Assembly: GCF_041821085.1 (NCBI RefSeq)
Contig: NZ_JBGUAZ010000006.1
Coordinates: 124,001 to 188,000 of the forward strand
Direction of reading: 5' to 3'
DNA length: 64,000 nucleotides
Origin: Natrinema sp. HArc-T2
Lineage (GTDB): Archaea; Halobacteriota; Halobacteria; Halobacteriales; Natrialbaceae
In this document: in pieces, positions 1 to 8,021 of the stretch
Numbering within the stretch: the first letter of the stretch is position 1
Layout: each line of letters starts with the position of its first letter
Made by a program: the position numbers and the translations under genes
The notes under the pieces: model-generated
The model's database searches: none
What the model was told of the DNA's origin: nothing
Seen by the model: only the letters and a program-made list of their open reading frames with translations

Positions 1-7
1 CGATAAT

Positions 8-400
8 ATGACTGGAAACGATCCACTCAGCAACGCGCTCTCGGGACTCGACAACGCCGAGAGTGTGGGTCATCTCACCCACGAGGTAACGCCCGCCTCG
101 AACGAGATCGGCAGCGTACTCGAGGTCTTCTACGACCGCGGGTACATCGACGGCTTCGAGTACGTCGATGACGGCAAAGCCGGTCAGTTCGAGGTTGAAC
201 TGAAAGGAGCGATCAACGAATGCGGCCCCATCAAGCCCCGCTATGCCGTTGGCGCTGAGGACTTCGAGAAGTGGGAGAAGCGCTATCTCCCCGCTCGAGA
301 CTTCGGTGCGCTCGTCGTCACGACGAGCAGTGGCATCATGAGCCACTACGAGGCACGCGAGCAGGGTATTGGGGGCCAGGTGATCGCATACGTCTACTAA
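8..400 (+). CDS. rps8: 30S ribosomal protein S8 (uS8)
   Basis: This 130-residue protein is a small-subunit ribosomal protein that binds the central domain of 16S rRNA. The C-terminal signature around [16 protein letters not shown] and the ending GGQVIAYVY are typical of uS8, and the length is normal for archaea. It is the first gene visible in the distal part of the spc-type ribosomal operon and is followed after 2 bp by L6. Only 7 bases lie upstream in the window, so its own promoter context cannot be judged; cotranscription with upstream ribosomal genes is likely. Confidence 0.97.
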   Translation: MTGNDPLSNALSGLDNAESVGHLTHEVTPASNEIGSVLEVFYDRGYIDGFEYVDDGKAGQFEVELKGAINECGPIKPRYAVGAEDFEKWEKRYLPARDFGALVVTTSSGIMSHYEAREQGIGGQVIAYVY

Positions 401-402
401 CC

Positions 403-936
403 ATGCGAGTCGAACTGGAAATCCCCGAAGACGTAACCGTCGAGGTCGATCGATTCGACGTGTCCGTCGAAGGTCCCGAAGGCAGCGTTACCCGCCGTCT
501 CTGGTACCCCGACGTGACCGTTGCAGTCGACGACGACCAGGTGGTCATCGAAAGCGACGCCGAGGACGCGAAGACGAACTCGACCGTCGGCACTTTCGAG
601 AGTCACATCACCAACGCCGTCCACGGCGTGACCGAGGGCTGGGAGTACGAGATGGAAGTCTTCTACTCTCACTTCCCGATGCAGGTCCGCGTGGAAGGCG
701 ACGAGGTCGTCATCGAGAACTTCCTCGGCGAAAAGGCACCGCGACGCACGACTATCCACGGTGAGACCGATGTCACCGTCGACGACGAGCAACTCGTCCT
801 GTCCGGCCCCGACAAGGAAGACGTCGGACAGACAGCGGCCGACATCGAGCAGCTGACGAAAGTCAGCGGCAAGGACACCCGTGTCTTCCAGGACGGGGTC
901 TACATCACCAACAAACCCGCCAAAGGAGGTGTCTGA
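403..936 (+). CDS. rpl6: 50S ribosomal protein L6 (uL6)
   Basis: This 177-residue large-subunit protein sits near the sarcin-ricin loop. The sequence opens MRVELEIPEDVTVEVDRFDV and carries the duplicated beta-rich L6 fold, including the FYSHFPMQVRVEGDEVVIENFLGEK segment split across the two halves, which is typical of archaeal/eukaryotic L6/L9e. I chose the ATG two bases after the S8 stop; a longer reading of the same frame runs into S8 and is not needed. It is in the spc-type operon, with L32e starting 3 bp downstream. Confidence 0.97.
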   Translation: MRVELEIPEDVTVEVDRFDVSVEGPEGSVTRRLWYPDVTVAVDDDQVVIESDAEDAKTNSTVGTFESHITNAVHGVTEGWEYEMEVFYSHFPMQVRVEGDEVVIENFLGEKAPRRTTIHGETDVTVDDEQLVLSGPDKEDVGQTAADIEQLTKVSGKDTRVFQDGVYITNKPAKGGV

Positions 937-939
937 TAG

Positions 940-1659
940 ATGGCAGACGACCAATCCGAACCACAGGAACTCGAGGACATCAGCGGCGTCGGCTCGAGCA
1001 AGGCTGAAGCCCTGCGCGATGCCGGCTTCGAGTCCATCGAGGACGTCAAGGAGGCCGACCAGGATGGCCTGGCCGAGGCCGACGGCATCGGCAACGCACT
1101 CGCCGCCCGTATCAAAGCCGACGTCGGTGACCTCGAGGTCACCGAGGAGACCGAGGCTGAGATCGAAGACGAGGGTGTCGAGGAAGAAGCCGAGCCGGAA
1201 GAAGAAGTCGAGACTGAACTGCAGCCCCGCGGGCTGACCGAGAAGACGCCCGACCTCTCCGAGGACGAGGAGCGACTCCTCAACCGACGGAAGAGCGAAG
1301 GGAAACCGCAGTTCAACCGACAGGACTACCACAAGAAAAAGCGGACGCCGGAATCCTGGCGCCGACCCCGCGGCACGCTCTCGAAGCAGCGCCGCGGTGT
1401 CAAGGGCAAGGGCCCGACGGTCCAGGCTGGCTTCCGCACGCCGAAAGCCGTCCGGGGCAAACACCCCAGCGGCTTCGAGGAAGTCTACGTCGAGAACCTC
1501 GACGACCTCGAGGGTGTCGACGGCTCTCGAGAGGCGGTCCGGATCGCTTCCGCCGTTGGTGCACGCAAGCGCGAACGGATCGAAGAGGAAGCCGAGGAAC
1601 AGGGCGTCCGCGTTCTGAACCCGACCTACGAGGAAGTCGAGGTGGAAGCAGATGACTGA
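940..1659 (+). CDS. rpl32e: 50S ribosomal protein L32e with N-terminal helix-hairpin-helix extension
   Basis: The protein has 239 residues, about 100 more than a typical L32e. The L32e body is the C-terminal half, starting near [20 protein letters not shown] and ending in an acidic tail. The first 60 residues contain two GxGxxxAxxL hairpin turns ([13 protein letters not shown] and [12 protein letters not shown]), followed by a Glu-rich linker (roughly 65-100). Such an HhH extension is known in haloarchaeal L32e; whether it contacts rRNA or something else is not shown here. Its 3' end overlaps the L19e gene by 8 bp, implying translational coupling. Confidence 0.95.
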   Translation: MADDQSEPQELEDISGVGSSKAEALRDAGFESIEDVKEADQDGLAEADGIGNALAARIKADVGDLEVTEETEAEIEDEGVEEEAEPEEEVETELQPRGLTEKTPDLSEDEERLLNRRKSEGKPQFNRQDYHKKKRTPESWRRPRGTLSKQRRGVKGKGPTVQAGFRTPKAVRGKHPSGFEEVYVENLDDLEGVDGSREAVRIASAVGARKRERIEEEAEEQGVRVLNPTYEEVEVEADD

Positions 1660-2101
1660 TCTCTCCGCACAGAAGCGACTGGCAGCCGACGTTTTGGACG
1701 TCGGCGAGAACCGCGTCTGGCTCGACCCCGAAGCCCAAGCTGACATCGCCGAAGCGATCACTCGCGACGAAATCCGTGAACTCGTCGACGACGGTCGCAT
1801 TCAGGCCGACGATGCCTCGGGCAACTCCCGCGGTCGCGCCCGCGAGCGCAACGCAAAGCGTGCCTACGGCCACCAGAAGGGCCACGGTAAGCGCCGCGGC
1901 AAGAAGGGCGCACGCCAGAACGAGAAAGAAGAATGGCAGAGCAAGATCCGCGCACAGCGACGGAAACTGCGCGAACTCCGCGACAAGGGCGAGCTGACGC
2001 CCACGCAGTACCGCGAGCTTTACAAGAAGGCTGGCGGTGGGGAGTTCCGTAGCGTCCGGTACCTGTTGAACTATATCGACGACAACTACGGTGACCAATA
2101 A
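1652..2101 (+). CDS. rpl19e: 50S ribosomal protein L19e
   Basis: This 149-residue archaeal/eukaryotic-type large-subunit protein lacks a bacterial counterpart. It opens [23 protein letters not shown] and has the basic central stretch [19 protein letters not shown] that threads into 23S rRNA, then a long C-terminal helix with [15 protein letters not shown]. Length is standard. The start overlaps the end of L32e by 8 bp and the stop overlaps the L18 start (TAATG), so it is part of a tightly coupled translation unit. Confidence 0.97.
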   Translation: MTDLSAQKRLAADVLDVGENRVWLDPEAQADIAEAITRDEIRELVDDGRIQADDASGNSRGRARERNAKRAYGHQKGHGKRRGKKGARQNEKEEWQSKIRAQRRKLRELRDKGELTPTQYRELYKKAGGGEFRSVRYLLNYIDDNYGDQ

Positions 2102-2649
2102 TGGCGACAGGACCACGATACAAAGTGCCGATGCGGCGTCGCCGTGAGGTCCGGACGGACTACCACCAGAGGTTGCGCCTGCTGAAATCGGGTAAGCCCC
2201 GCCTCGTCGCTCGCAAGAGCAACAAGCACACTACGGCGCAGCTGATCACTCCCGGACCTCAGGGAGACGAGACGCTCGCAAGCGCACACTCGAGCGATCT
2301 GGCGGAGTACGGCTGGGAAGCACCCACGAGCAACATTTCCGCGGCGTACCTGACCGGCCTGCTGGCCGGCACACGGGCCGTCGAAGCCGGTCTCGAGGAG
2401 GCAGTCCTCGACATCGGCCTCAACACGGCCACGCCCGGCAACAAGGTGTTCGCGGTACAGGAGGGCGCGATCGATGCCGGCCTCGAGATTCCGCACAACG
2501 ACAGCGTACTCGCAGACTGGTCGCGCACCCGCGGCGAGCACATCGCCGAGTACGCCGAACAGCTCGACGAGCCGCTGTACAGCGGTGACTTCGACGCAAC
2601 CGAGCTTCCAGAACACTTCGACGAGGTACGAGAGGCGATTCTCGAATGA
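2101..2649 (+). CDS. rpl18: 50S ribosomal protein L18 (uL18)
   Basis: This 182-residue 5S rRNA-binding protein of the central protuberance has an archaeal-type N-terminus ([24 protein letters not shown]) and the motif [15 protein letters not shown], as in archaeal/eukaryotic L5e-type uL18. It starts within the L19e stop (TAATG) and ends overlapping the S5 start by 4 bp (ATGA). Regulation is presumably that of the whole ribosomal operon. Confidence 0.97.
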   Translation: MATGPRYKVPMRRRREVRTDYHQRLRLLKSGKPRLVARKSNKHTTAQLITPGPQGDETLASAHSSDLAEYGWEAPTSNISAAYLTGLLAGTRAVEAGLEEAVLDIGLNTATPGNKVFAVQEGAIDAGLEIPHNDSVLADWSRTRGEHIAEYAEQLDEPLYSGDFDATELPEHFDEVREAILE

Positions 2650-3302
2650 GCGCAAACGACTACAACGACGGCGGTTGGCAGCCCGTCACCCGTCTCGGCC
2701 GGATGGTTCAGGAGGGCGAGATCGAGGACATGGAGACCGCCCTCAACTCGGGCCTCCCGCTGAAGGAACCCGAACTCGTCGACCAGCTCCTTCCCGGACT
2801 GGAAGACGAGGTACTGGACATCAACATGGTCCAGCGGATGACCGACTCCGGACGACGCGTGAAGTTCCGTTGCGTCGTCGCCGTCGGCAACCGCGACGGC
2901 TTCGTCGGCTACGCCGAGGGTCGAGACGACCAGGTCGGGTCTGCCATCCAGAAGGCGATCGGTATCGCGAAACTGAACATGATCAAGGTGCCCCGCGGCT
3001 CGGGCTCCTGGGAGGACCGCTCGGACCGGCCTCACTCGCTGACCCGACGGACGACCGGCAAGGCCGGCTCCGTCGAAGTCGAGGTCATCCCTGCCCCTGA
3101 AGGGCTGGGACTGGCCGCCAGTGACACCGTCCGTCACGTCCTCGAACTGGCCGGCATCGAAAACGCCTGGACCAAGAGCCACGGCAACACCCGGACGACG
3201 GTCAACCTGGCGAAGGCGACGTTCAACGCACTCGAGAACGCCTCGCAGTCGCGCCAGCCACGCCGGAACCGCGGTGAGGAACGCGAGGTGGCCGATCAAT
3301 GA
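2646..3302 (+). CDS. rps5: 30S ribosomal protein S5 (uS5)
   Basis: This 218-residue protein of the decoding-site region has the S5 double-stranded-RNA-binding-like domain ([23 protein letters not shown]) and the conserved C-terminal ribosomal S5 domain ([23 protein letters not shown]). The acidic N-terminus ([26 protein letters not shown]) matches the archaeal/S2e form. It overlaps L18 and L30 by 4 bp (ATGA) on either side. Confidence 0.97.
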   Translation: MSANDYNDGGWQPVTRLGRMVQEGEIEDMETALNSGLPLKEPELVDQLLPGLEDEVLDINMVQRMTDSGRRVKFRCVVAVGNRDGFVGYAEGRDDQVGSAIQKAIGIAKLNMIKVPRGSGSWEDRSDRPHSLTRRTTGKAGSVEVEVIPAPEGLGLAASDTVRHVLELAGIENAWTKSHGNTRTTVNLAKATFNALENASQSRQPRRNRGEEREVADQ

Positions 3303-3766
3303 AAGCGATCGTCCAGGTTCGCGGCGAAGTCAACCGACAGGAAGACGTCCAGGACACCCTGGAGATGCTCAACATCCACAGCGTCAACCACTGTGCACTC
3401 GTCCCCGAGACCGACGCGTACAACGGGATGGTCGCCAAGGTCAACGACTACGTTGCCCACGGCGAACCCAACGCCGACGTGCTCGAGACGCTGCTTGTAA
3501 AGCGTGCCGAGCCCCTCGAGGGCAAGCAGGCAGACGTCGACGAGGAGTGGCTCGCCGACAACACCGACTACGACGACTTCGGTGCGCTGGCCGAGGCGCT
3601 GCTCGCCGAGGAGACGACGCTGCGCGACGAAGGGCTGTCGCCGACGCTTCGACTCCACCCGCCACGTGGCGGTCACGAAGGTATCAAGAAACCGACGGCC
3701 GAAGGCGGCCAACTCGGAAAGCATACAACAGGAGAGATTAACGACCTCCTAGAATCGATGCGATAA
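3299..3766 (+). CDS. rpl30: 50S ribosomal protein L30 (uL30)
   Basis: The protein has 155 residues, the long archaeal/eukaryotic (L7e-like) form compared with about 60 residues in bacteria. It opens [21 protein letters not shown] and ends with the archaeal C-terminal segment around [20 protein letters not shown]. It is joined to S5 by a 4 bp overlap and is 2 bp from L15. Confidence 0.97.
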   Translation: MKAIVQVRGEVNRQEDVQDTLEMLNIHSVNHCALVPETDAYNGMVAKVNDYVAHGEPNADVLETLLVKRAEPLEGKQADVDEEWLADNTDYDDFGALAEALLAEETTLRDEGLSPTLRLHPPRGGHEGIKKPTAEGGQLGKHTTGEINDLLESMR

Positions 3767-3768
3767 CC

Positions 3769-4263
3769 ATGACGAGCAAAAAACGACGCCAGCGCGGCTC
3801 GCGGACCCACAGCGGCGGCACCCACAAGAACCGACGTGGTGCGGGCCACCGCGGTGGCCGCGGCCGTGCCGGGCGGAGCAAACACGAGTTCCACAACTAC
3901 GAACCGAAGGGCAAACACGGATTCAAGCGTCCGCAGGACATCCGCGAGGAGGTCCTCGAGATCGACGTCCAGAAGCTCGACGAGGACGCAATCCTCTACG
4001 TCGCGGACGATCTCGCTGAAGAGACCGGCGACGGCTACGAACTCGACGCTCGCGACATCGTCGAGGACGGCCACGAGGCCGACGTCGTCAAGGTCCTCGG
4101 CTCGGGACAGGTCCGCAACCAGCTGACGGTTACCGCGGACGCCTTCTCGGACGCAGCCGAGGAGAAACTCGAGGCCGCCGGCGGTGAGGCGGTCCTCTCC
4201 GAGCGCGGCGAGGAACGAGCCGCCGAGGACGCTGAGGCCGACGCCGAACAGGACGAGGAATAA
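3769..4263 (+). CDS. rpl15: 50S ribosomal protein L15 (uL15)
   Basis: This 164-residue large-subunit assembly protein has a very basic, Gly-rich N-terminus (MTSKKRRQRGSRTHSGGTHK, GHRGGRGRAG) typical of uL15, followed by an acidic globular part and a Glu/Asp-rich tail (AEDAEADAEQDEE) typical of halophilic versions. The secY start follows after 2 bp, as in most archaeal spc-type operons. Confidence 0.97.
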   Translation: MTSKKRRQRGSRTHSGGTHKNRRGAGHRGGRGRAGRSKHEFHNYEPKGKHGFKRPQDIREEVLEIDVQKLDEDAILYVADDLAEETGDGYELDARDIVEDGHEADVVKVLGSGQVRNQLTVTADAFSDAAEEKLEAAGGEAVLSERGEERAAEDAEADAEQDEE

Positions 4264-4265
4264 CT

Positions 4266-5726
4266 ATGGGATGGAAGGAAGCCGCTGAACCGGTCCTGAC
4301 GAGGATGCCAGCAGTACGCCGTCCGGAAGGGCACGTCCCCTTCAAAGAGAAGCTGATGTGGACGGCCGGGATCCTCATGTTGTATTTCTTCCTGACGAAC
4401 ATCACGCTGCTCGGCGTGCAGACGGGCCAGGGGGGCGACCTCTTTGGGCAGTTCCGCGCGATCCTCGCGGGCTCCCAGGGGTCGGTGCTCCAGGTCGGTA
4501 TCGGACCGATCGTCACCGCGAGCATCGTCTTGCAGTTGCTCGGCGGTGCGAACCTGCTCGGGCTCGATACGGACGATCCGCGTGATCAGGTCCTCTACCA
4601 GGGCCTTCAGAAGCTGCTGGTCGTCGTGATGGTTGCGTTGACTGCGCTCCCGATGGTGTTCGCCGGCGGCTTCCTGCCAGCCCAGCCATCGCTGCAACTC
4701 GGTGGACTTGCCCTCGAACAGACGCAGGTCCAGTTGCTCATCTTCGCCCAGATCTTCGTTGGCGGGGTCCTCATCCTCTATATGGACGAGGTCGTCAGCA
4801 AGTGGGGTGTCGGTAGCGGGATCGGCCTGTTCATCATCGCCGGCGTGAGCCAGCGATTGGTCGCTGGACTCATCCAGCCCACGACTGGCGGGTTCTTCTT
4901 CGACTGGTACCGCATTCTGACCGGGCAGGTCGAAGTCGGCTCGCTCGTCTCGGGTGCCGGTCTGCAAACACTGTTGATCGGCGACGGGCACATCATCGCG
5001 TTGCTGACGACGCTGCTGATCTTCGGGATCGTCGTCTACGCGGAGTCGGTCCGCGTCGAGATCCCGCTGAGCCACGCACGGGTCAAAGGCGCACGCGGTC
5101 GCTTCCCCGTAAAGCTCATCTACGCGAGCGTCCTGCCGATGATCCTCGTTCGTGCAGTGCAGGCGAACGTCCAGTTCATGGGCCAGATCCTCAACCGGCA
5201 GTGGGCCGGAATGCCAGCCTGGCTGGGCTCCTATTCGGGAGGCCAGCCCGACGGCGGGTTCTTCTACTACGTCTCGCCGATCTACTCGCCACAGGACTGG
5301 ATGTGGTGGACGGCAAGCGTCTCCCAGGAGTGGTGGCAAGTGATGATCCGGATCGGCATCGACGTCACGTTCATGGTCGTCGGTGGCGCGATCTTCGCCA
5401 TCTTCTGGGTCGAGACGACGGACATGGGTCCCGAATCGACGGCAAAACAGATTCAGAACTCCGGGATGCAGATTCCCGGCTTCCGACAGAACGTCGGCGT
5501 CATCGAGAAGGTCATGGAGCGGTACATTCCGCAGGTGACTGTTATCGGTGGCGCGCTGGTCGGCCTGCTGGCCGTCTGGGCGAACATGCTTGGTACCATC
5601 GGGTCCGTCTCCGGAACGGGGCTGCTGCTGGCTGTCTCCATCACGTACAAGCTCTACGAGGAGATCGCCGAAGAGCAGCTCATGGAGATGCACCCGATGA
5701 TGCGCCAGATGTTCGGCAACGAGTAA
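4266..5726 (+). CDS. secY: Preprotein translocase subunit SecY
   Basis: This 486-residue protein is the channel subunit of the SecYEbeta protein-conducting channel in the cytoplasmic membrane. About ten hydrophobic segments are visible (for example near residues 32-52, 75-95, 120-140, 155-170 and 425-460), and the N-terminal GWKEAAEPVLTRMPAVRRPEGHVPFKEKLMWT matches archaeal/Sec61-type SecY. It closes the ribosomal operon and is followed by a T-rich stretch. Two further genes of the classical archaeal secY-adk row (adk, DUF106) are not adjacent here but lie 8 kb downstream. Confidence 0.97.
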   Translation: MGWKEAAEPVLTRMPAVRRPEGHVPFKEKLMWTAGILMLYFFLTNITLLGVQTGQGGDLFGQFRAILAGSQGSVLQVGIGPIVTASIVLQLLGGANLLGLDTDDPRDQVLYQGLQKLLVVVMVALTALPMVFAGGFLPAQPSLQLGGLALEQTQVQLLIFAQIFVGGVLILYMDEVVSKWGVGSGIGLFIIAGVSQRLVAGLIQPTTGGFFFDWYRILTGQVEVGSLVSGAGLQTLLIGDGHIIALLTTLLIFGIVVYAESVRVEIPLSHARVKGARGRFPVKLIYASVLPMILVRAVQANVQFMGQILNRQWAGMPAWLGSYSGGQPDGGFFYYVSPIYSPQDWMWWTASVSQEWWQVMIRIGIDVTFMVVGGAIFAIFWVETTDMGPESTAKQIQNSGMQIPGFRQNVGVIEKVMERYIPQVTVIGGALVGLLAVWANMLGTIGSVSGTGLLLAVSITYKLYEEIAEEQLMEMHPMMRQMFGNE

Positions 5727-5735
5727 CCTCGTTCT

Positions 5736-5766
5736 CGTCTTTGCTGTCTTTCATTTTGTTCTTTCA
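5736..5766 (+). terminator. T-rich probable terminator after secY
   Basis: Starting about 10 bp after the secY stop, the plus strand carries four short T runs within 30 bases (TCTTT, TCTTTC, TTTTG, TTCTTTC). Haloarchaeal transcription commonly ends at such T-rich tracts without a strong hairpin. Position at the end of the ribosomal operon supports the call; no transcript data are available. Confidence 0.5.
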
Positions 5767-6021
5767 AACGTGAGCGGCTGCGCTCCATCGATACTGTTTC
5801 GACGCGGTCACCCTTGCGACATTGGCTCGCTTGACGTGCCATCGACGGAGACGCTCACAAACGATCGAGCGCGTGACGAGACACGCCACACGCCAGAACT
5901 GTCCGACTGTCGAACAATACGATTCACACCGATCGGACGCGAGCGGTCGATACCCGGCGTCGAGCTCTGCGACCGCGGTCGTCACTGACTGTTGCTCGAG
6001 GTACTCGACACCGACCACTGT

Positions 6022-6183
6022 TCACTCAGAAATCCGCTGCAGTCCGCTCCGCTCGCGGACGGTTGCGAGCTGGCGGGCGACTTCGAGTGGCGTGTGTGAA
6101 CCGACGAGATGCTCCTCGAGGGTTCGGTCGAGTGCGAGCGTGTCTCGGCAGATCGGACACTCAACCGGCGGCTGGAATGGCAT
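6022..6183 (-). CDS. Small C2H2-type zinc-finger protein
   Basis: A 53-residue reading starts MPFQPPVECPICRD and contains one C-x2-C-x12-H-x4-H pattern (CPIC ... EEHLVGSH), a compact zinc-binding module common in small haloarchaeal proteins. I prefer the internal ATG at 6183 because the finger follows it directly; an in-frame ATG at 6234 would add 17 residues without recognisable features. The partner is unknown and binding to nucleic acid or protein is equally possible. It is convergent with secY and has a separate location from the cox genes. Confidence 0.6.
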   Translation of the reverse strand: MPFQPPVECPICRDTLALDRTLEEHLVGSHTPLEVARQLATVRERSGLQRISE

Positions 6184-6300
6184 GTCTTCCCTGTCTGATT
6201 GCCCGAGGAAAACCGTTACCGGATGCACATGCATGGAGCCACTCGCAAGCGGGGGTCTCGAGCAGGTCGAGGTGGTGTCTAAAAGAGTACAGCGAGAGTT

Positions 6301-6725
6301 CCACGGGTCACCTGACCCGTGGGTGAATCGCGTATGCTTCCCGCCACAATCTACAGTTTTATTTTACGGTACGTCGTTGAATCAGGGAGGGACCTACGGT
6401 AACAGCCTCTCAAAACCCACGCACTGAAACATGGTAAGACGTGGTGAGATGGGCAGTGTCGGGCCGAGTAAAGCGGCCAGCCCTCACGGACACCAGCCTT
6501 GTGCTGGTGACGGGGCGGAATACTCCGTCCAGATAAGTCACACTCGCGTCGGCGGTGATAGCACCCCTATTACCGGGCGTGAATCGTTGTGGTGAATGTG
6601 TTCGGGTGCTACTGGTTCCACGCAAGCCCTACGGTGAGCGCGAGGGGAATTAAAGCATCGTAGGGGCCATCGTCCGTTTCTGGACGCTGGCCAACCGCGA
6701 ACGCCACGGGTCACCCGACCCGTGG
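6301..6725. repeat. Hairpin-bounded, structured non-coding segment (possible IS200/IS605-type remnant or ncRNA)
   Basis: The segment is bracketed by two nearly identical palindromes: CCACGGGTCA-CC-TGACCCGTGG at 6301-6322 and CCACGGGTC-ACCC-GACCCGTGG at 6704-6725. Between them lie further inverted repeats: CACCAGC/GCTGGTG (6491-6497 with 6503-6509), AGCACCC/GGGTGCT (6560-6566 with 6604-6610) and CCCTACG/CGTAGGG (6627-6633 with 6659-6665). No frame encodes a recognisable protein. Terminal hairpins are typical of IS200/IS605-type elements, so a deletion derivative is one reading; a structured RNA is another. I could not match it to RNase P, SRP or other RNAs by eye. Confidence 0.5.
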
Positions 6726-7025
6726 TACTTTACTACCAGCCGTGGCAGTGGTGTGTCTCCTTCGACGAGTTGTTACTATCGGAGCGCAGACCGACAGCAG
6801 TATAACATTATTTATTGGTATCCACATTGTATCTGGGCGAGCTAACGATAGACAAAAGGTCATCGACGACAACGGATGCCTGATGAGGGGTGACAGAAAC
6901 CGGATGAATCACAGTCAAGCCGTCGGATGCGGTTCGACAGACAACGCAGAGTCATCCGGGCGGTTTCCAAATAGATAAGTGCCCCCAGCAACCATCGTCC
7001 GACATATAACTGGCCTTCAAAAGAG
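6726..7025. other. Non-coding leader region upstream of coxB
   Basis: These 300 bases contain no convincing gene. A TATA-like CATATAAC lies at 7003-7010, about 20 bp before the coxB ATG, and a weaker ATAGATAAG at 6971-6979 could serve instead with a short leader. Nothing else stands out. Confidence 0.5.
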
Positions 7026-8021
7026 ATGAATACAATCTACAGCGCACTCATTGCCCCGATGCAGCGGACCCGCGTCGACGTGTTCGAGAGTATCTTCATG
7101 GTATTCCTCGGACTCGGGACGCTCGTTGGCATCGTCGTGGTCGCGTACACCTTGTACAACGCGTACAAGTATCGTGATACCGGCGGGGCCGGCGAAGACA
7201 AGGATCGACCGTCGCTCGGAGAGTTACCGACAGGTGGAAAGGGCGGAAAGAAGCTATTCCTCTCGTTCGGCATCAGTGCCGTCATCGTCATTTCGCTGGT
7301 GATCTGGACGTACACGATGCTGTTGTACGTCGAAAATCCCACTGACGGTAGTAACCCGCAAGAAGAAGCACTGAACGTCGATGTGGTCGGAGATAGTTTC
7401 TCGTGGTCATTCGGGTACGACAACGGGATCGAATCGACGGCGACGCTTCGCGTCCCGGCTGACCAACGGGTCTTCCTCGAGGTGACGTCAGGCGACGTCT
7501 GGCATACGTTCGGCATACCCGAGCAACGGGTAAAAGCCGACGCGATCCCGGGCGAAGTTGACGAGAGCTGGTTCGAGGCTGACGAACCCGGCGAGTACAA
7601 CATCAAGTGTTTCGAACTCTGTGGCGAGTTCCACACCTCGATGGTTGGGACGCTTCAGGTCATGGAACCTGACGAGTACGAAGCATGGATGGACGACCAG
7701 CTGACGATGGAGTTCGAGATGGTCGACGGCAACGAGTCCCCCGTGACGGACGGCTACGAGATGACACTCGAGAGCCAGGAAGGGGACTTTGAGCAAACGT
7801 ACACCGCCGATGACTTCGACGAGAACGGAACGATCACGATCGACGATGTCGAGCAGGGTGGTGTCTACAACGTGACGATCACGTCGACCGACGGTCAGTT
7901 CGATACTGTCGAAGAGCAGTTCGACATGACCGGTCCGGTCAGCGAGACCTACACGCTCGAGATGAACGCAACGGAAAGTGATGCTACTGCAAGCGATACG
8001 AACGACGGAGGTGACGCCTGA
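7026..8021 (+). CDS. coxB: Cytochrome c oxidase subunit II, with C-terminal extension
   Basis: This 331-residue protein is the electron-entry subunit of a haem-copper terminal oxidase. Two membrane helices (about 22-45 and 78-102) are followed by an outside cupredoxin domain with a full CuA site: His160 (DVWHTFG), Cys195, Glu197, Cys199, His203 and Met206 in CFELCGEFHTSM. The canonical domain ends near residue 230; about 100 further residues (EMVDGNESPVTDGYEM onwards) look like an added acidic beta-sandwich. The gene overlaps the coxA-coxC fusion by 1 bp (TGATG). In haloarchaea the electron donor is probably a blue copper protein rather than cytochrome c (inference). Confidence 0.95.
   Translation: MNTIYSALIAPMQRTRVDVFESIFMVFLGLGTLVGIVVVAYTLYNAYKYRDTGGAGEDKDRPSLGELPTGGKGGKKLFLSFGISAVIVISLVIWTYTMLLYVENPTDGSNPQEEALNVDVVGDSFSWSFGYDNGIESTATLRVPADQRVFLEVTSGDVWHTFGIPEQRVKADAIPGEVDESWFEADEPGEYNIKCFELCGEFHTSMVGTLQVMEPDEYEAWMDDQLTMEFEMVDGNESPVTDGYEMTLESQEGDFEQTYTADDFDENGTITIDDVEQGGVYNVTITSTDGQFDTVEEQFDMTGPVSETYTLEMNATESDATASDTNDGGDA

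Noticed and set aside
397..1800. Long antisense open frame across L6, L32e and L19e
   Set aside because: High GC with few stop codons on the opposite strand; no conserved motif, while the sense strand has clear ribosomal proteins.
4035..5693. Long minus-strand open frame over secY
   Set aside because: It mirrors secY codons and L15; composition is unlike any protein family, and secY is certain.
6410..6625. Minus-strand 71-codon frame inside the structured segment
   Set aside because: No protein family resemblance and codon use unlike neighbours; the stretch is better explained by hairpins.
6301..6725. RNase P RNA or SRP RNA gene
   Set aside because: I could not find the conserved core elements of either RNA on any strand.
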